The translations under genes were made by a program, and so were the position numbers. A stretch of 5,405 bases of DNA from Phycisphaerae bacterium. Lineage in GTDB: Bacteria; Planctomycetota; Phycisphaerae; UBA1845; UTPLA1. The notes below the pieces were generated by a model. That model ran no database searches. It was not told the DNA's origin and saw only the letters and a program-made list of their open reading frames with translations. Location: contig JAFGQA010000478.1 of assembly GCA_016935885.1 (NCBI GenBank), positions 1 to 5,405 on the forward strand. The letters run 5' to 3'. Below are positions 1 through 5,269 of this stretch, piece after piece; position 1 is the first letter of the stretch, and each line of letters begins with the position of its first letter.

Positions 1-25
1 AATCCCTTCTCGGTCCTGAAGCCGG

Positions 26-47
26 TGCCGAGAAAGGATTCTCGGCA
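26..47. repeat. 9-bp stem-loop with AGGA loop, with a competing upstream arm
   Basis: Positions 26-34 (tgccgagaa) are the exact reverse complement of 39-47 (ttctcggca), separated by the tetranucleotide AGGA. Positions 7-13 (ttctcgg) can also pair with 28-34, so two mutually exclusive stems are possible. No T-run follows, so it is not a convincing intrinsic terminator. It may lie in the tail of an upstream transcript or in the 5' region of the P5C dehydrogenase gene. The pairing is seen directly; any function is unknown. Confidence 0.5.
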
Positions 48-176
48 GAGCGTACAGTCGTTCTATTCGTGAAACGCCGTACTAGCACCATCTTAGCCGA
101 TCCACCCCGGCCAAGACCATTGCTCCTGTGTCTTGCCGTTCATCGGCTCGCCCGTCTCGCCTTCTTTGTGAAGCTC

Positions 177-185
177 TGGTATAAC
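177..185 (+). promoter_or_regulatory. possible extended -10 promoter for the P5C dehydrogenase gene
   Basis: TGGTATAAC matches the extended -10 consensus TGnTATAAT at all but the last base. It sits in an otherwise GC-rich stretch and would start transcription near 191-193, giving a leader of about 50 nt. The hexamer expected at -35 (around 157-162, tcgcct) is poor, which extended -10 promoters tolerate. This is a pattern match only. Confidence 0.35.
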
Positions 186-240
186 TTTCACCAGGATCGC
201 GACGACCAAACGTTCCTGTTTTGTACCACGGAGAAGACCC

Positions 241-1791
241 ATGCTGATGCCGTTTCGCAACGAGCCATATGTGAACTTCGCGGAGGACGGCCCCCGGCAG
301 AAGATGCTGGAGGCCCTCAAGCTCGTCGAGTCGAAGCTGGGGGAGACCTACCCGCTTCGCATCGGCGGCAAGAAGATCGAGACCAAGGACAGGATCGAAT
401 CGATCAACCCGGCCAAGAGCGACGAGATCGTCGGATACGTGGGTAAGGCCGATTCCGATCAGGCGCTCCAGGCCATCGCCGCGGCGGACGAGGCCTTCGA
501 GACGTGGTCGCGCGTCGATGCCGACATTCGGGCCAGATACTTGATCAAGGCCGCCGAGATCATGCGCCGGCGGCTCTACGAATTCTCCGCGTGGATGGTC
601 TACGAGGAGTCGAAGTCCTGGATCGAGGCCTATGCCGACGCCTGCGAGGCGATCGACTTCCTCGACTTCTACGGCCGCGAGATGATCCGCCTCGGCCGCC
701 CGCAAACGGTCACGCCGTTTCCCGGCGAGGAGAACCAGTACAGGTATATCCCGCTTGGCGTCGGCGTGGTCATCCCGCCGTGGAACTTCCCGCTGGCGAT
801 CATGGCCGGCATGACCACTGCGGCGATCGTGACCGGCAACGCGGTCGTCCTGAAGCCGGCCAGCACGGCGCCGGTCGTGGCGGCCAAGTTCGTCGAGGTG
901 ATGGAAGAAGTCATGCTCCCGCCGGGCGTGTTGAACTACTGCCCCGGTTCCGGCGGAGCGATCGGCGACACGCTTGTCGAGCATCCGCGGACGCGGTTCA
1001 TTGCGTTCACGGGGTCGCGCGAGGTCGGAATCGGGATCCACGAGAAGGCGGCCAAGGTTAACGCGGGCCAGATCTGGCTCAAGCGGACCGTTCTCGAGAT
1101 GGGCGGCAAGGACTGCATCGTCGTCACCGACAAGGCCGATCTCGACGCCGCGGCGGAAGGCGTGGTCGCGTCGGCGTTCGGCTTCCAGGGCCAGAAATGC
1201 TCGGCGTGCAGCCGCCTGATCGTCGACGACAAGGTCCATGACGCGCTGGTCAAGAAGGTCGTGGAGCGCGCCGGTCGGTTGACCGTCGGCAATACGACCA
1301 GCCCGGAGAACCTCTACATGGGCGCCGTCATCGACAAGCCCGCCTACGACAAGATCAACGAGTATATCGAGATCGGCAGGAAAGAGGGCAAGATGGTCCT
1401 CGGCGGTGCGAAGGTCCCGAAGGGCGGCTATTTCATGCCGCCGACCATCTTCATCGCCATCAAGCCGAATGACCGGCTGGCACAGGAGGAGGTGTTCGGC
1501 CCCGTCCTGGCGGTGATCAAGGGCAAGGGCCTCAACGACCTGCTGGACATTGCCAACGGCACGGAATACGGCCTGACCGGGGCGATCTACAGCAACGACC
1601 GAATGGAATTGGAGCGGGCCCGACACGAACTGCACGTCGGCAACCTGTACCTCAACCGCAAGTGCACCGGCGCGTTGGTGGATGTCCAGCCCTTCGGCGG
1701 CTTCAACATGTCCGGCACCGACAGCAAGGCCGGCGGCCGGGACTATTTGCAGTTGTTCATGCAGGGCAAGAGCATCACGGAGAAATGGTAG
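241..1791 (+). CDS. pruA: L-glutamate gamma-semialdehyde (1-pyrroline-5-carboxylate) dehydrogenase, RocA type
   Basis: A 516-residue NAD(P)-dependent aldehyde dehydrogenase that oxidises glutamate semialdehyde (the open form of P5C) to glutamate, the second step of proline breakdown and also used after arginine/ornithine catabolism. It is cytosolic. The whole chain follows the stand-alone Bacillus RocA pattern (about 515 aa), starting with its PF-x-NEP-x-x-F N-terminus. Active-site features are all present: PPWNFP at 179-184 with oxyanion Asn182, Lys205 in LKPAS, general base Glu286 in LEMGGKD, nucleophile Cys320 in GQKCSACSR, EEVFGP at 416-421, and the family C-terminal block PFGGFNMSGTDSKAGG at 484-499. 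There is no proline dehydrogenase domain, so it is not a PutA, and no proline dehydrogenase gene lies in the window. ATG 241 is chosen because GGAG at 230-233 lies 7 nt upstream and the N-terminus matches the family; ATG 247 is a less likely alternative. It ends with TAG, 90 bases before the next gene on the same strand, so co-transcription is possible. Confidence 0.95.
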   Translation: MLMPFRNEPYVNFAEDGPRQKMLEALKLVESKLGETYPLRIGGKKIETKDRIESINPAKSDEIVGYVGKADSDQALQAIAAADEAFETWSRVDADIRARYLIKAAEIMRRRLYEFSAWMVYEESKSWIEAYADACEAIDFLDFYGREMIRLGRPQTVTPFPGEENQYRYIPLGVGVVIPPWNFPLAIMAGMTTAAIVTGNAVVLKPASTAPVVAAKFVEVMEEVMLPPGVLNYCPGSGGAIGDTLVEHPRTRFIAFTGSREVGIGIHEKAAKVNAGQIWLKRTVLEMGGKDCIVVTDKADLDAAAEGVVASAFGFQGQKCSACSRLIVDDKVHDALVKKVVERAGRLTVGNTTSPENLYMGAVIDKPAYDKINEYIEIGRKEGKMVLGGAKVPKGGYFMPPTIFIAIKPNDRLAQEEVFGPVLAVIKGKGLNDLLDIANGTEYGLTGAIYSNDRMELERARHELHVGNLYLNRKCTGALVDVQPFGGFNMSGTDSKAGGRDYLQLFMQGKSITEKW

Positions 1792-1792
1792 C

Positions 1793-1830
1793 GGAGGACG
1801 GCAACCATGCCCCGGTCGTGGCGTGGATGA
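1793..1830 (+). other. strong Shine-Dalgarno plus 7-codon ORF closed by TGA, in frame with the selenium gene
   Basis: GGAGGA at 1793-1798 begins 2 nt after the dehydrogenase stop. It is followed at 8-nt spacing by ATG 1807, which reads MPRSWRG and then TGA at 1828-1830. This ATG is in the same frame as the downstream desulfurase-SelD gene, and apart from this TGA no stop lies between it and that gene. It has the best ribosome-binding site in the spacer. It could be a leader peptide that couples translation, the original start of the fusion gene interrupted by a nonsense change, or chance. The frame and spacing are seen directly; expression is not known. Confidence 0.3.
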
Positions 1831-1843
1831 CGGCTTGACCTTT

Positions 1844-1860
1844 CCGAGGGCACTGCTCGG
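1844..1860 (+). promoter_or_regulatory. short stem-loop just before the selenium gene
   Basis: Positions 1844-1848 (ccgag) pair with 1856-1860 (ctcgg) around a 7-nt loop (ggcactg). The loop starts 18 nt after the in-frame TGA at 1828-1830 and begins with two G residues. A five-base-pair stem is common by chance in GC-rich DNA. It could equally influence initiation at ATG 1882 or do nothing. Confidence 0.25.
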
Positions 1861-1881
1861 CCCTTGAAGAATGCGCCTGCG

Positions 1882-4089
1882 ATGGAACCGATCTACCTCG
1901 ATTACAATGCGACGACACCGCTCGACCCAGCGGTCGTCCAGGCCATGCGACCGTATCTCGATACGCACTTCGGCAATCCGTCGAGCAGCCATGTCTACGG
2001 AGCGCGGAGCAGACAGGCGGTTGAGGCGGCCCGGCGACAGGTCGCGGAGATGTTGGGGGCACGCCCCGATGAGATCGTCTTCACGAGCGGCGGTTCCGAG
2101 TCGAACAACCTCGCCATCCGTGGCGTCGCCCAAGCCCTGCGCGGCAAAGGCAACCACATCATCACGTCTGCCGTCGAGCACCCGGCCGTGACCGAAGTCT
2201 GCCGATATCTCGAATTACAGGGCTTCCGCATCTCGACCGTGCCCACGGACGAAACCGGTCTTGTGGACCCCGCTGACGTCGAGAAGGCGCTGACGCCGGC
2301 GACGATCCTCATCACCGTCATGCACGCCAACAATGAGGTCGGCACGATCCAGCCCATCCGAAAGATCGCCGACATCGCCCATCGAAGCGGGATTCTGATG
2401 CACACGGACGCCGCTCAGTCCATCGGCAAGATCCGTGTGAAGGTCGATGAACTCGCCGTGGATCTGCTCTCCGTGGCCGGCCACAAGCTCTATGCTCCAA
2501 AAGGCGTCGGGGCGCTTTACATACGCACCGGTGTCAAGCCCGAGAAGCTCATCTTCGGTGCCGACCACGAGCGAGGTTGGCGCGCCGGCACGGAGAACGT
2601 GCTCGATATCGTGGGGCTTGGCAAGGCCTGCGAACTGGTGAATGAGCACCTCGACGAGCGCGCGGAACACATGCGGAAGCTGCGCGACAGGCTGCACGAT
2701 GGAATCGCTGCCAGGATCCGCGACGTGCGGTTGAACGGCCACATCGAGAAACGTCTCCCCAACACGTTGAGCCTGAGTTTCCCCGGCACCGAGGCGAACG
2801 CCATCCTCTCGGAATTGACCGAAGTCGCCGCTTCGGCGGGCGCGGCCTGCCACGCCGACGAGGTGGTGATGTCGGACACGCTCAAGGCCATGAACGTTCC
2901 GGTGGACTACGCGATGGGCACCGTTCGGTTCTCCACCGGCGCGCTGCTCACCGAGGCGGAGGTGGACCGGGCCATCGAGGCAGTCACCGACGTGGTCGCA
3001 AGGCTCAGGCCGCAAGGCGCCGAGATCGCTCGCGATGTAGTGCGCGGGGAGAAGGTGCGGCTCACTCGCTTCACAAGCGGCCTGGGATGTGCCTGCAAGC
3101 TTCGGCCCCAAGCGCTCGAGAGAATCCTGGCCAGCCTGCCGCCGATGGGCCACAACCCGAACGTGCTGGTCGGTATCGACACGCTTGACGACGCGGCAGT
3201 GTACAAGCTCGCGGACGACTTGGCCGTTGTCGAGACCGTGGATTTCTTCACGCCGGTCGTTGATGATCCGTTCAGCTTCGGTGCGATCGCGGCCGCGAAC
3301 GCGTTGAGTGACATCTACGCGATGGGCGCCAAGCCGCTTTTCGCCCTGAGCATTGTCGGGTTTCCGTCCAACCGCCTGCCGCTGAGCGTCCTCGAAGAGA
3401 TCCTGCGCGGCGGTCGGGAGGTCGCGGACCGGGCTGGCATTCCCATCCTCGGCGGCCACACCGTGGATGACCCCGAGCCGAAGTTCGGATTGGTCATAAC
3501 CGGCGTGGTTCATCCGGACAGAATGTGGACCAACGTCGGAGCCCGACCCGGCGACGCGCTCATCCTCACCAAGCCGCTCGGGCTGGGCATCATGACGACC
3601 GCACTCAAGGCAGGTCTGCTGGATGATGCCGGGGAGCAGCGGATTCAGAACATCATGATGACGCTGAACCGAACGGCGGCTGACGTCTTGCGCGACTTCG
3701 AGGTACACGCCTGTACGGACGTGACCGGCTTCGGACTGCTCGGCCATCTCCACGCGATGTCGGCCGGGAGCCACGTCGATGTCGAGATCGACCACCGGGC
3801 CTTGCCGATCATCGCCGGAGCCGCGGACCTCGCGACCGGCGGGACGGTCCCTGGCGGGACGCTGAACAACAAATCGTACGTTGACCCACACGTAAGCTGG
3901 GACAACGCCGTCTCGGAGACAGACCGGATTCTGGCCTGCGACGCCCAGACGTCAGGCGGCCTGCTGGCCTCGGTTGCGAGTGAGAAGGCGGAGGATGCGG
4001 TCCGCGCGCTGCACGATGCCGGCGTCGAATCCGCCGCCGTCATTGGCCGGTTCACGAAGGAAGGACTGGGCCGAGTTGTTGTTCGTTGA
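1882..4089 (+). CDS. selD: NifS-type cysteine desulfurase/selenocysteine lyase fused to selenide, water dikinase (SelD)
   Basis: A 735-residue bifunctional protein. Residues 1 to about 378 form a fold-type I PLP enzyme: YLDYNATTPLDP at 5-16, SGGSESNN at 69-76, His100, HTDAAQ with Asp176 and Gln179, PLP Lys202 in AGHKLYAPKG, RAGTEN at 234-239, catalytic Cys323 in SAGAACH, and substrate-carboxylate Arg349 in VRFSTG. Residues 393-735 (about 343 aa, versus about 347 in E. coli SelD) are a complete selenophosphate synthetase: RLTRF, then GCACK with catalytic Cys403 and Lys406, DDAAVY at 436-441, a TVDFFTPVVDDPF block around 453-464, GGHT at 524-527 and TDVTGFGLLGH at 612-622. The expected activity is release of selenium from selenocysteine (or sulfur from cysteine) as an enzyme-bound persulfide/selenide, then selenide + ATP + H2O to selenophosphate + AMP + Pi. 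The nucleophile is Cys (TGT at 3088-3090), not selenocysteine. A linker of only about 14 residues joins the domains, with no internal stop or restart. ATG 1882 is chosen because families begin right before YLDxNATT; TTG 1864 is in frame but unsupported. The ribosome-binding site at 1882 is weak. Two TGA stops stand in tandem at 4087-4092. Confidence 0.93.
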   Translation: MEPIYLDYNATTPLDPAVVQAMRPYLDTHFGNPSSSHVYGARSRQAVEAARRQVAEMLGARPDEIVFTSGGSESNNLAIRGVAQALRGKGNHIITSAVEHPAVTEVCRYLELQGFRISTVPTDETGLVDPADVEKALTPATILITVMHANNEVGTIQPIRKIADIAHRSGILMHTDAAQSIGKIRVKVDELAVDLLSVAGHKLYAPKGVGALYIRTGVKPEKLIFGADHERGWRAGTENVLDIVGLGKACELVNEHLDERAEHMRKLRDRLHDGIAARIRDVRLNGHIEKRLPNTLSLSFPGTEANAILSELTEVAASAGAACHADEVVMSDTLKAMNVPVDYAMGTVRFSTGALLTEAEVDRAIEAVTDVVARLRPQGAEIARDVVRGEKVRLTRFTSGLGCACKLRPQALERILASLPPMGHNPNVLVGIDTLDDAAVYKLADDLAVVETVDFFTPVVDDPFSFGAIAAANALSDIYAMGAKPLFALSIVGFPSNRLPLSVLEEILRGGREVADRAGIPILGGHTVDDPEPKFGLVITGVVHPDRMWTNVGARPGDALILTKPLGLGIMTTALKAGLLDDAGEQRIQNIMMTLNRTAADVLRDFEVHACTDVTGFGLLGHLHAMSAGSHVDVEIDHRALPIIAGAADLATGGTVPGGTLNNKSYVDPHVSWDNAVSETDRILACDAQTSGGLLASVASEKAEDAVRALHDAGVESAAVIGRFTKEGLGRVVVR

Positions 4090-4096
4090 TGAGCAG

Positions 4097-4188
4097 CCCG
4101 TGGCAAAAGGAACACAGCGGTTCGGAGGCGCCGTTCCTGACCGTGAGAACCACCGGCGTTGGCGCCGGTGCCACAGTTTTGCCACGGG
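4097..4188. repeat. 92-bp element bounded by perfect 12-bp inverted repeats
   Basis: Positions 4097-4108 (cccgtggcaaaa) are the exact reverse complement of 4177-4188 (ttttgccacggg). The interior carries a second perfect 8-bp hairpin (4151-4170) and two copies of the palindrome GGCGCC (4127-4132, 4161-4166). It begins 8 nt after the selD-fusion stop codon. A dinucleotide AG lies just outside each end (4095-4096 and 4189-4190), too short to prove a target duplication. It could be a MITE-like non-autonomous element, a REP/BIME-type repeat or a structured 3' untranslated region. No coding capacity is seen. Confidence 0.55.
4151..4180 (+). terminator. possible intrinsic terminator after the desulfurase-SelD gene
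   Basis: An 8-bp GC-rich stem (4151-4158 caccggcg, 4163-4170 cgccggtg) closes a TTGG loop. It is followed six bases later by TTTT at 4177-4180. It lies about 60 nt downstream of the gene's stop. The short, displaced T-run makes it a weak terminator candidate, and the TTTT also forms part of the outer 12-bp repeat arm. Confidence 0.35.
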
Positions 4189-4222
4189 AGGCTTGTACGT
4201 GTATGGCGTTCAAACAGGGTGG

Positions 4223-4273
4223 CATGGGTAACGAACGACCCACCCCGCCGTGGCGGGTCGTTCGTTACCCGTG
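4223..4273. repeat. strong intergenic hairpin, 19-bp stem
   Basis: Positions 4226-4241 (gggtaacgaacgaccc) are the exact reverse complement of 4255-4270. Pairing extends outward by a G-T wobble, A-T and C-G to 4223 and 4273. The central 13 nt (4242-4254) form the loop region. No T-run follows on either strand, so a classical intrinsic terminator is unlikely. The length and perfection suggest a dispersed palindromic repeat, a protein-binding palindrome or a transcript-stabilising hairpin. Confidence 0.7.
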
Positions 4274-4304
4274 AAGACAGGCTGGAACGGATGCCCACGG
4301 GTAA
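4265..4304. repeat. 9-bp inverted repeat sharing an arm with the 4223-4273 hairpin
   Basis: ttacccgtg at 4265-4273 is the exact reverse complement of cacgggtaa at 4296-4304, separated by 22 nt. The left arm here is the outer part of the right arm of the neighbouring 19-bp hairpin, so the two structures compete. A further mini-hairpin follows at 4308-4320 (ccgct, gcc loop, agcgg). Confidence 0.45.
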
Positions 4305-4343
4305 GCTCCGCTGCCAGCGGCACACGCCCAAACTGTCAAGGAC

Positions 4344-4376
4344 GCCCGGCCGACTGAGCCGCTGACCACGTTAAGT
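4344..4376 (+). repeat. direct repeat copy 1 (33 bp, partner at 5237-5269)
   Basis: Aligned without gaps to 5237-5269 it is identical at 28 of 33 positions, including the uninterrupted 15-mer ctgagccgctgacca and the shared end ttaagt. It ends directly before the Shine-Dalgarno of the gene starting at 4389. The two copies bracket that gene and the convergent spacer behind it. Confidence 0.6.
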
Positions 4377-4383
4377 GGGAGGA
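4377..4383 (+). promoter_or_regulatory. Shine-Dalgarno deciding the 4389 start
   Basis: GGGAGGA lies 5 nt upstream of ATG 4389. This strong site supports translation of the lipoprotein-signal frame rather than initiation only at the later ATGs at 4492 or 4591, whose upstream sequences are much poorer. Confidence 0.6.
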
Positions 4384-4388
4384 CGAGC

Positions 4389-5151
4389 ATGATAAGACGT
4401 GACAGAATCGTGTGCATCTGCCTGGCTCCTGTTGCGGTGGTCAATGTGCTCGGGTGCGCCAGCGCTCCGATGAGGGATTCCGGTCGATGGCATGACAAGT
4501 ACGCCTACGTGTGCGCGGTACCTCCGGTTACGTTCCATTACGACCACGGTGTGCTGGCCGGCAGTTATCCCGGCAAGCGGGAAACCACGGATGTCCCGCT
4601 TCGAGGACGTTTGCGCGTGCTTGGGGCATGTGCGTCTCTGCGGTGCGGGCGGCTACAAGATCGCCGAGTTGGCTGTCGATACGCTTCGCCGCGGCCGCGA
4701 GCCTCTGGAGAGGGGTGACTTCATTCTCATCAGCAGCAAGGACCACACGGTCAGCGATGTAATCGCCTTTGTCCTCGGGTGCGACAGAAGAGCGGACGTC
4801 GGCAGAAGCAGTTACTTCATCGACGAGTCTATCCAACTTCCAAAGCGGGAGTACCACTACTACGTCGGCTACCCCCCGGCGAAGGCCGCGGTGCACGTGG
4901 TCTATCGGAAGCATCTGCTGCTCGGCAACGAGGAGATGGACAGGCTATGGCGAATCGAACGTGCTTTCGAGGAAAACCGGGACTCCGTGGGTACAGCCGA
5001 AATCGAGCTTTACCGCGGCGCGATGGAGACCATCGTCCGCGGCGTCCTCTTCGAGCGCGCAAGCGGCCTGATCACCGCCCGCGTCATTCCGTATGATGAG
5101 TTCCAGGCTCGCCTCGACTCAGTAAGACAAGTGCAATCCGAAGCCCGGTGA
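4389..5151 (+). pseudogene. FmdE-like lipoprotein gene, apparently frameshifted at 4595-4597
   Basis: The frame opened at ATG 4389 encodes a lipoprotein signal: basic start MIRRDR, hydrophobic residues 7-22 and lipobox VLGC with Cys23. Protein-like sequence follows (YVCAVPPVTFHYDHGVLAG, then SYPGKRETTDV) to about residue 69. It then degenerates into Arg-rich sequence and stops at 4718. The conserved body continues one base over, as RFEDVCACLGHVRLCGAGGY and onward to 5151. Removing one C from the CCC run at 4595-4597 joins ...TTDV to RFEDV and gives a 253-residue protein, an outer-surface or periplasm-facing FmdE-domain lipoprotein. The causes could be a true inactivating insertion, a sequencing or assembly error in a homopolymer, or two overlapping genes with an independent start at 4591. 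The first part has good initiation signals and the second has conserved sequence, so one ancestral gene is the simplest reading. Confidence 0.55.
4591..5151 (+). CDS. FmdE-like domain protein (intact body of the split gene)
   Basis: An uninterrupted frame giving 186 residues from ATG 4591; the same frame is open back to ATG 4492, but residues there look non-native. CLGHVRLCGAGGY at 10-22, AELAVDTL at 25-32 and a later DHTVSDVIAFVLGC at 51-64 followed by Asp79 recall the FmdE fold (formylmethanofuran dehydrogenase subunit E family). That fold has a GH-x-C-P-G-type helix start and a C-x-x-DAI-x-GC metal-binding region. Here Cys8, Cys10, His13, Cys17 and Cys64 are candidate metal ligands, but the usual first Cys of the second motif is Thr53, so metal binding may be altered. 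After about residue 90 a charged helical tail (110-150) and a short beta-rich end follow. No methanogenesis gene is nearby and the true function is unknown. It ends with tandem in-frame stops TGA TAA (5149-5154). Family assignment is by motif resemblance only. Confidence 0.6.
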   Translation: MSRFEDVCACLGHVRLCGAGGYKIAELAVDTLRRGREPLERGDFILISSKDHTVSDVIAFVLGCDRRADVGRSSYFIDESIQLPKREYHYYVGYPPAKAAVHVVYRKHLLLGNEEMDRLWRIERAFEENRDSVGTAEIELYRGAMETIVRGVLFERASGLITARVIPYDEFQARLDSVRQVQSEAR

Positions 5152-5156
5152 TAACT

Positions 5157-5216
5157 GGACACGGTGCTGGTTCGCGAGGCGTCGATGAACGTCCGCCACG
5201 ACATGGCACCGTGTCC
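5157..5216. terminator. inverted repeat between convergent genes, possible bidirectional terminator
   Basis: ggacacggtgc at 5157-5167 is the exact reverse complement of gcaccgtgtcc at 5206-5216. The 38-nt interior contains a small ggcg/cgcc pairing. It sits 5 nt past the stop of the forward gene and about 54 nt beyond the stop of the reverse gene, where a shared terminator would be expected. Neither side has a clear T-run. The long loop and clean ends also fit a small palindromic or insertion-derived repeat. Confidence 0.4.
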
Positions 5217-5236
5217 GACAAAAGATCCGCGCGGCC

Positions 5237-5269
5237 GCCCGTACGGCTGAGCCGCTGACCAGATTAAGT
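5237..5269 (+). repeat. direct repeat copy 2 (partner at 4344-4376)
   Basis: Shares 28 of 33 positions with the copy upstream of the 4389 gene. It abuts the stop codon (TTA at 5270-5272 on the plus strand) of the reverse-strand protease gene. It is also preceded by GC-rich sequence with the NotI-like palindrome gcggccgc (5231-5238). Confidence 0.6.

Noticed and set aside
3..446. Plus-strand frame open from the window start into the dehydrogenase gene
   Set aside because: No ribosome-binding site at its ATG and no recognisable family. It overlaps 200 bases of a well-supported gene in another frame, and its later part becomes Arg/Gln-rich.
1828..1830. Genetic code with TGA reassigned to an amino acid
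   Set aside because: Other genes end with TGA, including tandem TGA stops at 4087-4092, and long genes here contain no internal TGA; Trp uses TGG.
1835..1864. Promoter with -35 TTGACC before the selenium gene
   Set aside because: At 16-18 nt spacing the -10 positions are GC-only (such as cggccc), so nothing supports a sigma70 promoter.
82..2181. Very long open frame on the minus strand opposite the dehydrogenase and desulfurase start (699 codons), and a similar one at 2215-3891
   Set aside because: Both are low-complexity Arg/Asp/His/Gly-rich translations typical of antisense frames in GC-rich DNA, and they lie opposite clearly conserved plus-strand genes.
3079..3099. Possible selenocysteine at the SelD active site
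   Set aside because: The nucleophile codon is TGT (3088-3090), so the enzyme is the Cys form; no in-frame TGA occurs within the 1882-4089 gene.
4324..4376. Integron attC site, because gttaagt (4370-4376) fits the GTTRRRY core
   Set aside because: The matching inverse core is not exact (gcccaaa), the second repeat copy has attaagt instead, and no integrase or cassette array is seen.
4090..4388. Selenocysteine tRNA gene after selD
   Set aside because: The spacer has hairpins but no T-loop TTCRANNC with matching acceptor arms and no credible TCA anticodon stem.
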